DNA from: Rossellomorea orangium | GTDB taxonomy: Bacteria; Bacillota; Bacilli; Bacillales; Bacillaceae_B | Assembly: GCF_019334305.1 (NCBI RefSeq) | Contig: NZ_JAHWGH010000008.1 | Coordinates: forward strand, 124,001-188,000 | DNA: 64,000 nucleotides | Direction of reading: 5' to 3' | Program-made: the position numbers and the translations under genes | The notes under the pieces: generated by a model | Seen by the model: only the letters and a program-made list of their open reading frames with translations | Databases searched by the model: none | Told to the model about the DNA's origin: nothing | Part shown: positions 26,593 through 34,551 of the stretch, one piece after another | Numbering within the stretch: the first letter of the stretch is position 1 | Layout of the letters: the number at the start of each line of letters is the position of its first letter

Positions 26593-27771
26593 ATGCGCGA
26601 AGCAGTCATTGTTGCTGGTGCAAGAACACCAGTCGGAAAATCACGAAAAGGATCATTGGCCGGGGTAAGACCGGATGATCTTGGAGCACTTGTAGTCAAG
26701 GAAACCCTCAAGCGTGCAGGAAATTATGAAGGTAACATTGATGATTTGATCATCGGATGTGCCATGCCTGAAGCAGAACAGGGATTGAATATGGCACGGA
26801 ATATCGGAGGACTTGCAGGTCTTCCGGACTCGGTACCTGCGATCACGATTAACCGTTACTGTTCATCTGGACTACAATCCATTGCCTATGCGGCAGAAAA
26901 AATCATGCTCGGTCACTCAGACACAGCCATTGCAGGTGGAGCAGAATCCATGAGCCTTGTTCCTATGATGGGTCACGTGGTCCGTCCCAACGCAAAGCTC
27001 GCTGAAAACGCTCCTCAATATTACATGAGCATGGGTCACACGGCGGAACAGGTGGCAACTAAGTTCGGCGTATCCCGTGAAGATCAGGATGCCTTTGCCG
27101 TGCGAAGCCACCAAAAAGCAGCCAAGGCAATCGCTGAAGGGAAATTCGATGATGAAATCGTACCTGTTGATGTCCTTCATCGCTCAGTGAACGGTAACAA
27201 TAAGCTCGTCGAGAAATCCTTCCAATTCACAAAGGATGAGGGTGTGCGTGCGGAAACAAGCTCGGAAGTACTGGCTAAATTACGCCCGGCTTTCAATGTG
27301 AAGGGTTCTGTAACGGCAGGGAACTCTTCGCAAACGAGTGACGGGGCTGCGGCTGTCATGGTGATGGATCGTGAAAAGGCAGGTTCACTGGGACTACAGC
27401 CGATGGCGAAGTTCAGAAGCTTTGCAGTAGCGGGAGTTCCACCTGAAATCATGGGAATCGGGCCGGTTGAAGCGATTCCACGGGCATTGAAGATGGCAGG
27501 GCTTGAGCTTTCAGACATCGGATTATTTGAACTGAATGAAGCTTTTGCTTCCCAGTCCATCCAGGTCATCCGTCAGCTCGGATTAGACGAAGACAAAGTA
27601 AACGTGAATGGTGGGGCCATCGCTCTTGGTCATCCGCTTGGCTGTACAGGCGCGAAGCTTACCCTTTCACTTGTCCATGAAATGAAACGCAGAAACCAGC
27701 AATTCGGTATCGTCACCATGTGCATCGGAGGCGGAATGGGAGCAGCAGGAGTATTTGAATTAATAGGTTAA
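26593..27771 (+). CDS. fadA: Acetyl-CoA acyltransferase (3-ketoacyl-CoA thiolase)
   Basis: 392-residue thiolase that cleaves 3-ketoacyl-CoA to acetyl-CoA and a shortened acyl-CoA. Seen: the nucleophile region [14 protein letters not shown] (Cys near residue 92), [23 protein letters not shown] with the catalytic histidine, and CIGGGMGAA with the second cysteine. The ATG at 26593 follows GCGGGGGAA; an earlier ATG at 26572 lacks a site. Second gene of the fad operon, 37 bases after fadN. Confidence 0.95.
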   Translation: MREAVIVAGARTPVGKSRKGSLAGVRPDDLGALVVKETLKRAGNYEGNIDDLIIGCAMPEAEQGLNMARNIGGLAGLPDSVPAITINRYCSSGLQSIAYAAEKIMLGHSDTAIAGGAESMSLVPMMGHVVRPNAKLAENAPQYYMSMGHTAEQVATKFGVSREDQDAFAVRSHQKAAKAIAEGKFDDEIVPVDVLHRSVNGNNKLVEKSFQFTKDEGVRAETSSEVLAKLRPAFNVKGSVTAGNSSQTSDGAAAVMVMDREKAGSLGLQPMAKFRSFAVAGVPPEIMGIGPVEAIPRALKMAGLELSDIGLFELNEAFASQSIQVIRQLGLDEDKVNVNGGAIALGHPLGCTGAKLTLSLVHEMKRRNQQFGIVTMCIGGGMGAAGVFELIG

Positions 27772-27776
27772 TAGAG

Positions 27777-27808
27777 GAGGGACGGACCTCTCACTGAGAG
27801 GCCCTCCC
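27777..27808 (+). other. Intercistronic hairpin between fadA and fadE
   Basis: GGGACGGACCTCTC pairs with GAGAGGCCCTCCC. No T run follows, so it is not a classic terminator. It may act as an mRNA processing or stability element that sets relative fadE level (inference). Confidence 0.55.
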
Positions 27809-27846
27809 AACTCACTACAAAATAATCAATTTTAGGGGGATTCGAA

Positions 27847-29631
27847 ATGGCGAATCAAACAGATAAGTTAATCAAAGGCGGAAGTTTCTTAATTGAAGAT
27901 GTAAGCTTTGAACAAGTTTTCACACCTGAAGATTATTCCGATGAGCAAAAAATGATTGCAAAAACGACGGAAGATTATGTCCTGAATGAAGTGGTACCTG
28001 TCATTGACAATCTGGAAAACCATGAGTTCGATCACTCTGTCCGCCTTTTAAAAGAAGCTGGAGACCTTGGTCTTCTTGGTGCGGATGTACCTGAAGAGTA
28101 CGGCGGATTGGGCCTTGATAAAGTAAGTTCGGCTTTGATTGCTGAGAAAATGTCACGTGCTGGCGGATTCTCCATCTCTCACGGTGCCCATGTGGGGATC
28201 GGTTCCCTTCCAATCGTTCTTTTCGGTAACGAAGAACAAAAGCAAAAGTATCTTCCTGCACTTTCAACTGGTGAAAAGTTAGCGGCTTATGCACTGACTG
28301 AGCCAGGTTCAGGTTCTGATGCCCTTGGTGCAAAAACGACGGCTAAATTAAACGCTGAAGGTACCCACTATATCTTAAATGGGGAAAAACAATGGATCAC
28401 AAACTCTGCATTTGCCGATGTGTTCGTTGTTTATGCGAAGATTGATGGGGAGCACTTCTCAGCATTCATCGTGGAAAAAGAATTCCCTGGCGTTTCAACA
28501 GGACCAGAAGAAAAGAAAATGGGGATCAAGAGTTCATCGACTCGTACATTGATTCTTGAAGATGCTGAAATCCCAGTGGAAAACCTACTTGGGGATGCTG
28601 GCAAAGGTCATATCATTGCCTTCAACATCTTAAATATCGGTCGTTACAAATTAGGAGTAGGTGCAGTGGGAGCAAGTAAGCGCGCTCTTGAAGTAACGGT
28701 TCAATACACGAACCAACGTCAACAGTTCAAAACTCCGATCTCAAGCTTCAACTTAACGAAAGAAAAGCTTTCAACGATGGCAGCACGCTTATATGCAGCT
28801 GAAAGCTCCGTTTACCGTACAGTTGGCTTATTCGAGGATCGTATGAGCAAGCTGTCGGATGAAGAAGTAAAGAATGGAACAGAGGTTGCCAAATCCATTG
28901 CTGAATACGCAATAGAGTGTTCACTGAACAAATTCTTCGCAACGGAAGTACTGGATTATATCGTTGATGAAGGCGTTCAACTTCACGGTGGATACGGTTT
29001 CATGCAGGAATATGAAATCGAAAGAATGTACCGCGACTCCCGTATCAACCGTATCTTTGAAGGAACGAATGAAATCAACCGTCTTCTTGTTCCTGGCACA
29101 TACCTTCGTAAAGCGATGAAGGGTGAATTACCACTACTTCAAAAAGCACAGGCGCTTCAAGAAGAGTTAATGATGCTTATGCCTGAAGAAGTGGGCGATG
29201 AGCCACTGGCACAGGAAAAATACCTTGTGAAAAATGCGAAGAAAATCGGCTTGATGCTGTCTGGATTAGCAGCACAGAAATACGGTAAAGCCCTTGAAAA
29301 AGAGCAAGAAATCCTAGTGAACATCGCGGATATCGTTTCTGAGGCTTACGCAATGGAATCCGTTGTTCTTAGAACGGAAAAAGCGATTGAAAAAGGTGGC
29401 GTAGAGAAAGCGAAGCAAAAACTTCTTTACACACAAATCTTCTGTCAGGAAGCATTCAACAAAATCGAACAGCATGCGAAAGAAACACTTGTTGCAACCG
29501 AAACTGGTGACACACTTCGCATGATGCTGTCAGCACTTCGTAAGTTCACCCGCCACACACCGATCAACGTGATCGCAGTGAAGCGTGAAGCATCAGAAAA
29601 ACTGATCGACTCAGAAAAATATGCACTGTAA
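27847..29631 (+). CDS. fadE: Acyl-CoA dehydrogenase
   Basis: 594-residue FAD-dependent acyl-CoA dehydrogenase for the first step of beta-oxidation. Seen: AYALTEPGSGSDA (FAD/substrate motif), WITNSAFADVFVV, the family signature QLHGGYGFMQEYEIERMYRDSR split over the active site, and FEGTNEINR. It is longer than the usual ~380 residues because of a C-terminal extension of ~190 residues, as in B. subtilis FadE (YusJ). AGGGGGA precedes the ATG. Last gene of the operon. Confidence 0.95.
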   Translation: MANQTDKLIKGGSFLIEDVSFEQVFTPEDYSDEQKMIAKTTEDYVLNEVVPVIDNLENHEFDHSVRLLKEAGDLGLLGADVPEEYGGLGLDKVSSALIAEKMSRAGGFSISHGAHVGIGSLPIVLFGNEEQKQKYLPALSTGEKLAAYALTEPGSGSDALGAKTTAKLNAEGTHYILNGEKQWITNSAFADVFVVYAKIDGEHFSAFIVEKEFPGVSTGPEEKKMGIKSSSTRTLILEDAEIPVENLLGDAGKGHIIAFNILNIGRYKLGVGAVGASKRALEVTVQYTNQRQQFKTPISSFNLTKEKLSTMAARLYAAESSVYRTVGLFEDRMSKLSDEEVKNGTEVAKSIAEYAIECSLNKFFATEVLDYIVDEGVQLHGGYGFMQEYEIERMYRDSRINRIFEGTNEINRLLVPGTYLRKAMKGELPLLQKAQALQEELMMLMPEEVGDEPLAQEKYLVKNAKKIGLMLSGLAAQKYGKALEKEQEILVNIADIVSEAYAMESVVLRTEKAIEKGGVEKAKQKLLYTQIFCQEAFNKIEQHAKETLVATETGDTLRMMLSALRKFTRHTPINVIAVKREASEKLIDSEKYAL

Positions 29632-29638
29632 GTAAGTC

Positions 29639-29678
29639 AGGGACGGACCTCCGAATCGGAGGTCCGTCCCTATTTTTG
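29639..29678 (+). terminator. Terminator of the fad operon (GGGACGGACC type)
   Basis: AGGGACGGACCTCC pairs perfectly with GGAGGTCCGTCCCT; TATTTTTGTT follows. Confidence 0.92.
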
Positions 29679-29687
29679 TTCTATAAC

Positions 29688-29716
29688 TTGACATACCGAA
29701 CCCAGTAAATTATTAT
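29688..29716 (+). promoter_or_regulatory. Sigma-A promoter of the SDR-arsR operon
   Basis: TTGACA at 29688-29693, 17-bp spacer, TATTAT at 29711-29716: near-consensus strong promoter. Confidence 0.8.
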
Positions 29717-29718
29717 AT

Positions 29719-29750
29719 GTTTAAACACTTGAACGTTTAAGTGTTTAAAC
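29719..29750. promoter_or_regulatory. Long palindromic operator for the ArsR-family regulator
   Basis: GTTTAAACACTT at the left and AAGTGTTTAAAC at the right form perfect 12-bp arms around an 8-bp centre. It starts three bases after the -10, the right place to block transcription. ArsR-type autoregulation by the downstream regulator is inferred. Confidence 0.75.
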
Positions 29751-29774
29751 ATTAAAACAAGGTGGTTACCATAA

Positions 29775-30554
29775 ATGAATAAAACGGTATTGATAACAGG
29801 AGCTTCAAGCGGGATCGGGTTAAACTTCAGCCATAAATTTGCAGGATCTGGCCATGATGTGATTCTTGTAGCCCGTAGTGAGGGAAAGCTTCAAACTCTT
29901 TCAAATGAAATCGAGAACAAGTACGGAGTAAAGACGTATGTATTTACTTCAGACCTTTCAAAGCCTGATGCTTCAAAGAAATTGTTTGAAGAAATAAAAG
30001 CCCAAGGAATACAAGTGGATATTTTAATCAATAATGCAGGGTTCGGTCTATTTGGAGAGTTTGAGCAAACGGATTTGTCAAAGGAACTGGACATGATCCA
30101 AGTGAATATCACAGCCCTTACAGAGTTGAGTAAGTATTTTGGTAAAGAGATGGTGAAGAGGAAGAAGGGACAAATATTAAATGTAGCATCAACCGCTGCG
30201 TTCCAGCCCGGACCGTTGATGGCAGTGTATTACGCGACAAAAGCCTATGTACTGTCTTTCTCGGAAGCTCTCGCGAATGAGTGGGCACCACATGGAGTGA
30301 ATGTGACGGCCCTATGCCCGGGAGCCACTAAAACGGGATTCAGTGACGCTGCGGAACTTCAGTCCTCCAAACTGTTCCAATCAGGCGTGATGAGTGTCGA
30401 AGATGTAGTGGAGGAAGGGTATAAACAGATGATGACAAGCACTAAAACGGTCATTGTCCCAGGGATGAAAAACCGGATTCTCACACAATCAATTCGGTTC
30501 ATGCCGCGTAAAATGGTCACCAGTATTGTTCGTAAGGTACAAGAACGGGTATAA
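29775..30554 (+). CDS. Short-chain dehydrogenase/reductase
   Basis: 259-residue classical SDR. The cofactor motif is GASSGIG at residues 8-14, NNAGFG is present, and the active-site YYATKAY has the Tyr-x-x-x-Lys pair near residues 155-159 preceded by NVASTAAF. It reduces or oxidises an unknown carbonyl/alcohol with NAD(P). It is the first gene of a two-gene unit with an ArsR regulator, under a palindromic operator. The pair interrupts the fadE-yusI order known from B. subtilis, suggesting later insertion. Confidence 0.88.
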   Translation: MNKTVLITGASSGIGLNFSHKFAGSGHDVILVARSEGKLQTLSNEIENKYGVKTYVFTSDLSKPDASKKLFEEIKAQGIQVDILINNAGFGLFGEFEQTDLSKELDMIQVNITALTELSKYFGKEMVKRKKGQILNVASTAAFQPGPLMAVYYATKAYVLSFSEALANEWAPHGVNVTALCPGATKTGFSDAAELQSSKLFQSGVMSVEDVVEEGYKQMMTSTKTVIVPGMKNRILTQSIRFMPRKMVTSIVRKVQERV

Positions 30555-30586
30555 TTAATAGTGAATGAGTTTGAAGGGAGAACACT

Positions 30587-30889
30587 ATGGGTCAAAAAGC
30601 AATCGATACATTTCGTGCTTGTATACCATTATTTCAAGCGCTGAGCGATCCTTATCGTCAAGATATCATTTTACTTCTTGCCGAACAAGAACCTCTTACG
30701 GTCAATCAGATAACTGATAATCTGACACTATCCCGGCCTGCTGTTTCGCACCATTTAAAAATCCTGAGGGATCAGCAATTAGTATCCATGGAACAAAAAG
30801 GAACCCAGCGTTTCTATTCTCTTGAATTGGATAATGCAACCGACCTCCTTAAAGAGTTGGTAGAAACGGTAGAAAATCAATGCAGCTAA
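30587..30889 (+). CDS. ArsR-family winged-helix regulator
   Basis: 100 residues with the ArsR winged helix: QALSDPYRQDIILLLAEQ, then the recognition helix LSRPAVSHHLKIL and the wing GTQRFYSL. No CxC or other cysteine metal site is seen in the helix; the only cysteines are at the N-terminal FRAC and the penultimate residue, so it is more likely to sense a non-metal signal. It probably represses its own operon through the 29719-29750 palindrome. Confidence 0.88.
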   Translation: MGQKAIDTFRACIPLFQALSDPYRQDIILLLAEQEPLTVNQITDNLTLSRPAVSHHLKILRDQQLVSMEQKGTQRFYSLELDNATDLLKELVETVENQCS

Positions 30890-30949
30890 TGTTTCTGAAA
30901 AGAAGGATACTTACGGATATTGTCGAATGTAAGAAATAGATGACTGTTG

Positions 30950-30983
30950 CCGGACGGGGATTTCCCCGTCTCCGGATTTTATT
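30950..30983 (+). terminator. Rho-independent terminator after arsR-type gene
   Basis: CCGGACGGGG...CCCCGTCTCCGG stem followed by ATTTTATT. Confidence 0.8.
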
Positions 30984-30999
30984 GAAAGGTGGTGGAATG

Positions 31000-31356
31000 A
31001 TGTCATTGACTTTTTATTCTTATCCGAAGTGCGGTACATGCCGCAAAGCTAAAAAGTGGCTGGAAGACCAGGGCACAGCTTTGAATGAAGTACATATTGT
31101 AGAGAATCCGCCCTCAAAAGAAGAACTTAAGAGCATGTATGAAAAGAGCGGATATCCTCTTAAGAAGTTTTTCAATACAAGTGGAAAAAAATATCGTGAA
31201 CTTGGTTTAAAAGATAAAGTGAATTCAGCATCGGATGATGAATTATTGGAAATCCTTTCCTCTGACGGAATGCTGATCAAACGTCCGATTACAACGGATG
31301 GAAACCAGGTTACAGTAGGTTTTAAAGAAGAAACATTTGAAGATACCTGGAAGTAA
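31000..31356 (+). CDS. yusI: Spx/ArsC-family protein YusI
   Basis: 118-residue arsenate-reductase-like protein with the CGTCRKAKKWL redox motif (CxxC near residues 11-14) and the conserved KKFFNTSGKKYRELGLKDK and LIKRPI segments. It resembles B. subtilis YusI closely and keeps its place beside gcvH. Family members are either thiol oxidoreductases or Spx-type RNA polymerase regulators; YusI has no proven role. Two adjacent ATGs exist; the second, at 31000, matches the B. subtilis start. Confidence 0.88.
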   Translation: MSLTFYSYPKCGTCRKAKKWLEDQGTALNEVHIVENPPSKEELKSMYEKSGYPLKKFFNTSGKKYRELGLKDKVNSASDDELLEILSSDGMLIKRPITTDGNQVTVGFKEETFEDTWK

Positions 31357-31485
31357 TTCGGGGCCCTGGATTCCCTAAATCATGGGCTATGAAAAAGTTT
31401 CATTATTCATACTTGGTTTTCTTGCTTTTTCAATGAAAAGTGTGTCAATATTAGGTTGTATAACTAGCATTTGGAGGGATAGAGA

Positions 31486-31869
31486 ATGAGTACACCGAAA
31501 GAACTTCGTTATTCAGAAGAACACGAGTGGGTCAAAGTTGAAGGGGAAAATGTACGCGTAGGAATTACATCATTTGCACAATCTGAACTGGGCGATATCG
31601 TATTCGTCGAGTTACCTGAGGTTGGCGATGAAATCAAAGCAAATGAGCCATTCGGCAGTGTTGAATCGGTTAAGACCGTTTCTGAGCTGTATGCCCCTGT
31701 TTCTGGTAAGGTGGTAGAAGTGAATGAAGAGCTGTCCGACAGCCCTGAATTCGTGAACGAATCACCTTATGAAAAGGCATGGATGGTCGTTGTTGAGCCT
31801 TCAGATGCTGGAGAAGTAGACAAGCTTATGACAGCTGAACAGTATGACGAAATGATTAATGAAGGATAA
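31486..31869 (+). CDS. gcvH: Glycine cleavage system H protein
   Basis: 127-residue lipoyl carrier. The lipoylated lysine is in [19 protein letters not shown], near residue 63. It shuttles the aminomethyl group among P, T and L proteins, and in Bacillus also passes lipoyl groups from LipM/LipL; lipA is elsewhere in this window. TTGGAGGG precedes the ATG. It ends at a terminator. Confidence 0.96.
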   Translation: MSTPKELRYSEEHEWVKVEGENVRVGITSFAQSELGDIVFVELPEVGDEIKANEPFGSVESVKTVSELYAPVSGKVVEVNEELSDSPEFVNESPYEKAWMVVVEPSDAGEVDKLMTAEQYDEMINEG

Positions 31870-31880
31870 TATCTGCCAGG

Positions 31881-31916
31881 ACACCTTGAGGATTTCTCAA
31901 GGTGTTTTGTTTTTCT
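31881..31916 (+). terminator. Rho-independent terminator after gcvH
   Basis: ACACCTTGAG...CTCAAGGTGT stem, then TTTGTTTTT. Confidence 0.88.
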
Positions 31917-31962
31917 TTTTGGGCATCATATGACTACGCGTAAATAGAAAGGATGAAGACGT

Positions 31963-32199
31963 ATGGTCCTTGAACCAAAGAAATTAGATGTGACAGGCAG
32001 AGTCACTGGTAAACTAAAAAATGGTGAAGTTGAGTTATACCTTGATAATCAACCGATCGGCAAAATGAGTCTGCCTCTTGATGGGGTAACTCTGGAACCG
32101 AACTTTGAAGCAAAGGAAAATAAAATTTATCAAAGCTATACTTCCACTGATGGACATGACGCCAGATATACGGATTGTGATGAAGGTGGATGGTGTTAG
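31963..32199 (+). CDS. yusG: DUF2553 family protein YusG
   Basis: 78 residues, soluble, beginning MVLEPKKLDVTGRVTGKL and ending CDEGGWC. It fits B. subtilis YusG (DUF2553) by size, sequence feel and position after gcvH. Two C-terminal cysteines are notable, but no function is known. GAAAGGATG precedes the ATG. Confidence 0.82.
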   Translation: MVLEPKKLDVTGRVTGKLKNGEVELYLDNQPIGKMSLPLDGVTLEPNFEAKENKIYQSYTSTDGHDARYTDCDEGGWC

Positions 32200-32208
32200 A
32201 TTTTCTCG

Positions 32209-32240
32209 GTGCCAGATTCATTATTGAATCTGGCACCATT
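32209..32240 (+). terminator. Hairpin terminator after yusG
   Basis: GGTGCCAGATTCA...TGAATCTGGCACC, a 13-bp perfect stem followed by ATTTCT (weak T tract). Confidence 0.75.
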
Positions 32241-32373
32241 TCTATACGTAATGAAACAAACCACTTGCACTATTTTTTGTAAACATGAGAAAATATGAGT
32301 AGAAAGTGGACATCATCTCTTGTTATCTGAATATACTATCCTAATCTTATTTCTGAAAGATAAGGTGATGATC

Positions 32374-32733
32374 ATGATGGAACTTGACGAAAAGGTAATT
32401 ATCGTTGAAGGAACAACCGATAAGAGAAAAGTAAAAGACATTATTAAAGAACCAATTGAAATCATTTGCACAAATGGAACGATCAGTATTACAAAGATGG
32501 ACGAACTGATTGACGAACTGTTTGAAAGGGATGTGTACATCCTGGTGGATGCCGATGATGCAGGTGAGAAGTTACGTAAACAGTTTATGCGTGAATTTCC
32601 TGAGGCCGGACACCTTTACATCGACCGGATGTACAAAGAAGTAGCCGCAGCTCCTGAATATCACCTTGCCTCTGTTCTGATCGGAGCAAACATTGATGTG
32701 CATAAACAATATCTTGGAAAAAGGATGATCTAG
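32374..32733 (+). CDS. yusF: Toprim-domain protein YusF
   Basis: 119 residues forming a small Toprim fold: KVIIVEGTTDKRKV supplies the conserved glutamate and VYILVDADDAGEKLRK the DxD metal motif. Stand-alone small Toprim proteins are thought to act on nucleic acid; role unproven. AAGGTGATG precedes ATGs at 32374 and 32377; either may start. It is two bases from yusE, so the two are one transcript. Confidence 0.88.
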   Translation: MMELDEKVIIVEGTTDKRKVKDIIKEPIEIICTNGTISITKMDELIDELFERDVYILVDADDAGEKLRKQFMREFPEAGHLYIDRMYKEVAAAPEYHLASVLIGANIDVHKQYLGKRMI

Positions 32734-32735
32734 TT

Positions 32736-33047
32736 TTGATCGAGGTAAGCAGTACAGAAGAATTACAGCAATCGATTGATGGTCATACGTTAGCAGCCGT
32801 ATACCTTTATACACCAATGTGTGGTACATGCCAGGTTGCAGGTAAAATGATGGACGTTGTGGAGAAACTTCCCCAGTCGTTCCATTTTGTGAAAGCAAAC
32901 TTGAACTACTTGCCCGAATATGCAGAAGAGCACTCCATTGAAAGTGTACCCTGCCTGCTCCTCTTAAAAGATAGCGTGGAACAAGAAAGGATTTATGCCT
33001 TTCAATCCGTTCCATTCATCTATGAGACCATCACCAAGAATGCTTAG
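32736..33047 (+). CDS. yusE: Thioredoxin-like protein YusE
   Basis: 103-residue thioredoxin-fold protein with active-site CGTC in YTPMCGTCQVAGKMM and the cis-proline segment ESVPCLLLLK. It starts with TTG, preceded by AAAAAGGATG that overlaps the end of yusF. Probable cytoplasmic thiol exchange protein; partner unknown. Same order as in B. subtilis (yusF-yusE). Confidence 0.85.
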   Translation: MIEVSSTEELQQSIDGHTLAAVYLYTPMCGTCQVAGKMMDVVEKLPQSFHFVKANLNYLPEYAEEHSIESVPCLLLLKDSVEQERIYAFQSVPFIYETITKNA

Positions 33048-33053
33048 AGAGAT

Positions 33054-33081
33054 AAAAGACCTTTTTAAAGAGGGTCTTTTT
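33054..33081 (+). terminator. Rho-independent terminator after yusE
   Basis: AAAGACC...GGGTCTTTTT stem and T tract. The second 520-bp repeat is inserted in this T tract. Confidence 0.85.
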
Positions 33082-33085
33082 GTTT

Positions 33086-33608
33086 GGCTGTTTTCGCAAA
33101 GATTGTTGCTATTCTCATACAAACCAAGATATACGATGCCCTGTCATTTAAGTTATGGTGCAGGAGGGTGAAGGGAACAGTCCCGCTTTCCACGGACGTT
33201 CGGCCGAGCCTCCTCAGCAAAAACCGCTTCCGGGGTCTCGGCACGCCTGTTTTCCGTAGTAGTCTACGCAGTTCCCTTCACCCTCTGGAGTAGTATGTGT
33301 TGACAGAGCAAAATGGTGTGTGACCATCAGTTTTAAAAGAGTATGGGACTATGAAATAAAATCAGTCACTGCAACGAATGAAAAAGCAGTGGCATACCCG
33401 ATCTCCACATTTCCTTTGTGATAGTCAAATTTCGCGTCAGTTGATTGGAGCGGAAGGTGCTCGACTCCTGCGGGAAACGCTGGACAGGTGAGACCCCGCA
33501 GGCTAAGCCGAGGAGGCTCACCGCCAGCCCCGCGGAAAGCGAGCACCTGTAGCGGAAATCAACCGCCACTCGCTACATCCAAAAACAACAATGTTTACGA
33601 AAACAGCC
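33086..33608. repeat. 523-bp non-coding repeat element, copy 2 (MITE-like)
   Basis: Second copy of the 5232-5753 element in the same orientation. Ends GGCTGTTTTCGCAAAGATTG and the inverse of GGCTGTTTTCGTAAACATTG match at 21 of the outer 23 positions when the arms are aligned. Identical 8-bp sequences TTTTGTTT flank it at 33078-33085 and 33609-33616. Internal inverted arms GAGGGTGAAGGGAAC at 33164-33178 and GTTCCCTTCACCCTC at 33271-33285 are perfect. A second GC-rich branched module lies at about 33445-33565. No real coding frame is seen. It appears better preserved than copy 1. Confidence 0.87.
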
Positions 33609-33834
33609 TTTTGTTTTTATACTTTGGACATTTTAGCATTTTTCTTTCTACATTCGCAGACATATTTCTCGGGAAATGGTTCGAATCCCCTCATTTTTTG
33701 ACCTTCCATCATCCAAATTCTTACTGTTCGACAAATTTGATACATCCGTTCAAAACATGTCGAGAATGTTTAAAAGGGAATGATCACCTGAAGTGGAATT
33801 GTAAGTATATAGAAGTTTCACTGGGAGGGTATTC

Positions 33835-34188
33835 ATGCGACTATATTTAGAGGAATTAGTAGATCAGTGTCATTCAAGATACCATTTACGACTCTTGTTT
33901 CCAGACAGCCCATTTATCCTTCATTTTCAACGCAGGGATTGGATCTATGGAATTTCCATTTCGAACAGCCGTTGTGCAGTATTAGAAGATATAATGCCTG
34001 AAGCACATTTTGTGATCGAGGGAGAAGAGGGGGATATCATTTCTCTGTTGACAGGTGAAGAGCGATTGTCCCAACTGGTTGAAAAAGGAATCCTTGAAGT
34101 CAGGGGAGGATACCGCCCGCTGCTATTTGTGGAGTCGGTGCTTTGGTTGACAAGGTCCAGGGTGAAGGAACCGGTTAAAGTGTCATAA
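33835..34188 (+). CDS. yusD: Conserved hypothetical protein YusD
   Basis: 117 residues starting MRLYLEELVDQCHSRYHLRL. By position between yusE and metN it corresponds to B. subtilis YusD. The fold, with a HFVIEGEEGDIISLLTGEERL segment, recalls SCP2-like lipid-binding domains, but this is a weak resemblance. GGGAGGG precedes the ATG. It lies outside the S-box-controlled met operon. Function unknown. Confidence 0.72.
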   Translation: MRLYLEELVDQCHSRYHLRLLFPDSPFILHFQRRDWIYGISISNSRCAVLEDIMPEAHFVIEGEEGDIISLLTGEERLSQLVEKGILEVRGGYRPLLFVESVLWLTRSRVKEPVKVS

Positions 34189-34202
34189 AAGTAAAAAAAG
34201 AA

Positions 34203-34232
34203 TTGACACTTTTCTATATCCGATGATAGAAT
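34203..34232 (+). promoter_or_regulatory. Promoter upstream of the S-box leader
   Basis: TTGACA at 34203-34208, 18-bp spacer, TAGAAT at 34227-34232. It would give a leader of about 50 bases before the aptamer. Confidence 0.6.
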
Positions 34233-34290
34233 CTCTCTTGTAGCAAATTTTCAGAGTCTTTAGCTAATAAAATTAAATAACTTGATACTT

Positions 34291-34457
34291 TACTCTTATT
34301 TAGAGAGGTGGAGGGACGTGCCCTATGAAGCCCGGCAACCGTCAATGAAAATTGAAATGGTGCCAATTCACTCAAAGCGATTGCTTTGAAAGATGAGAGA
34401 AAGGATAGTCCTATATATGATTATGCCTTTCTGCTTATCGCAGGAGGGCATTTTTTT
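34291..34457 (+). promoter_or_regulatory. SAM-I (S-box) riboswitch with terminator
   Basis: The aptamer shows the S-box landmarks: CTTATTTAGAGAGGTGGAGG, then GACGTGCCCTATGAAGCCCG, GCAACC, and closing GATGAGAGAAAGG, spanning about 34291-34404. A transcription terminator follows (ATGCC...GGGCAT with seven T, 34423-34457). When S-adenosylmethionine is plentiful the aptamer closes and transcription of metNPQ stops. Confidence 0.95.
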
Positions 34458-34551
34458 ATTGAATATCCTGAAAGAGCTTGAGAGGTTGCAGGGATATATT
34501 TACAATCCTGATTAAAACGACCGTTTTACTTAGAAAGAAGGTGGAGACAAC

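Noticed and set aside
33488..33850. 120-codon plus-strand frame across the end of repeat copy 2
   Set aside because: Half lies in the repeat, the rest is AT-rich upstream DNA of yusD, and it overlaps the yusD start without a ribosome site.
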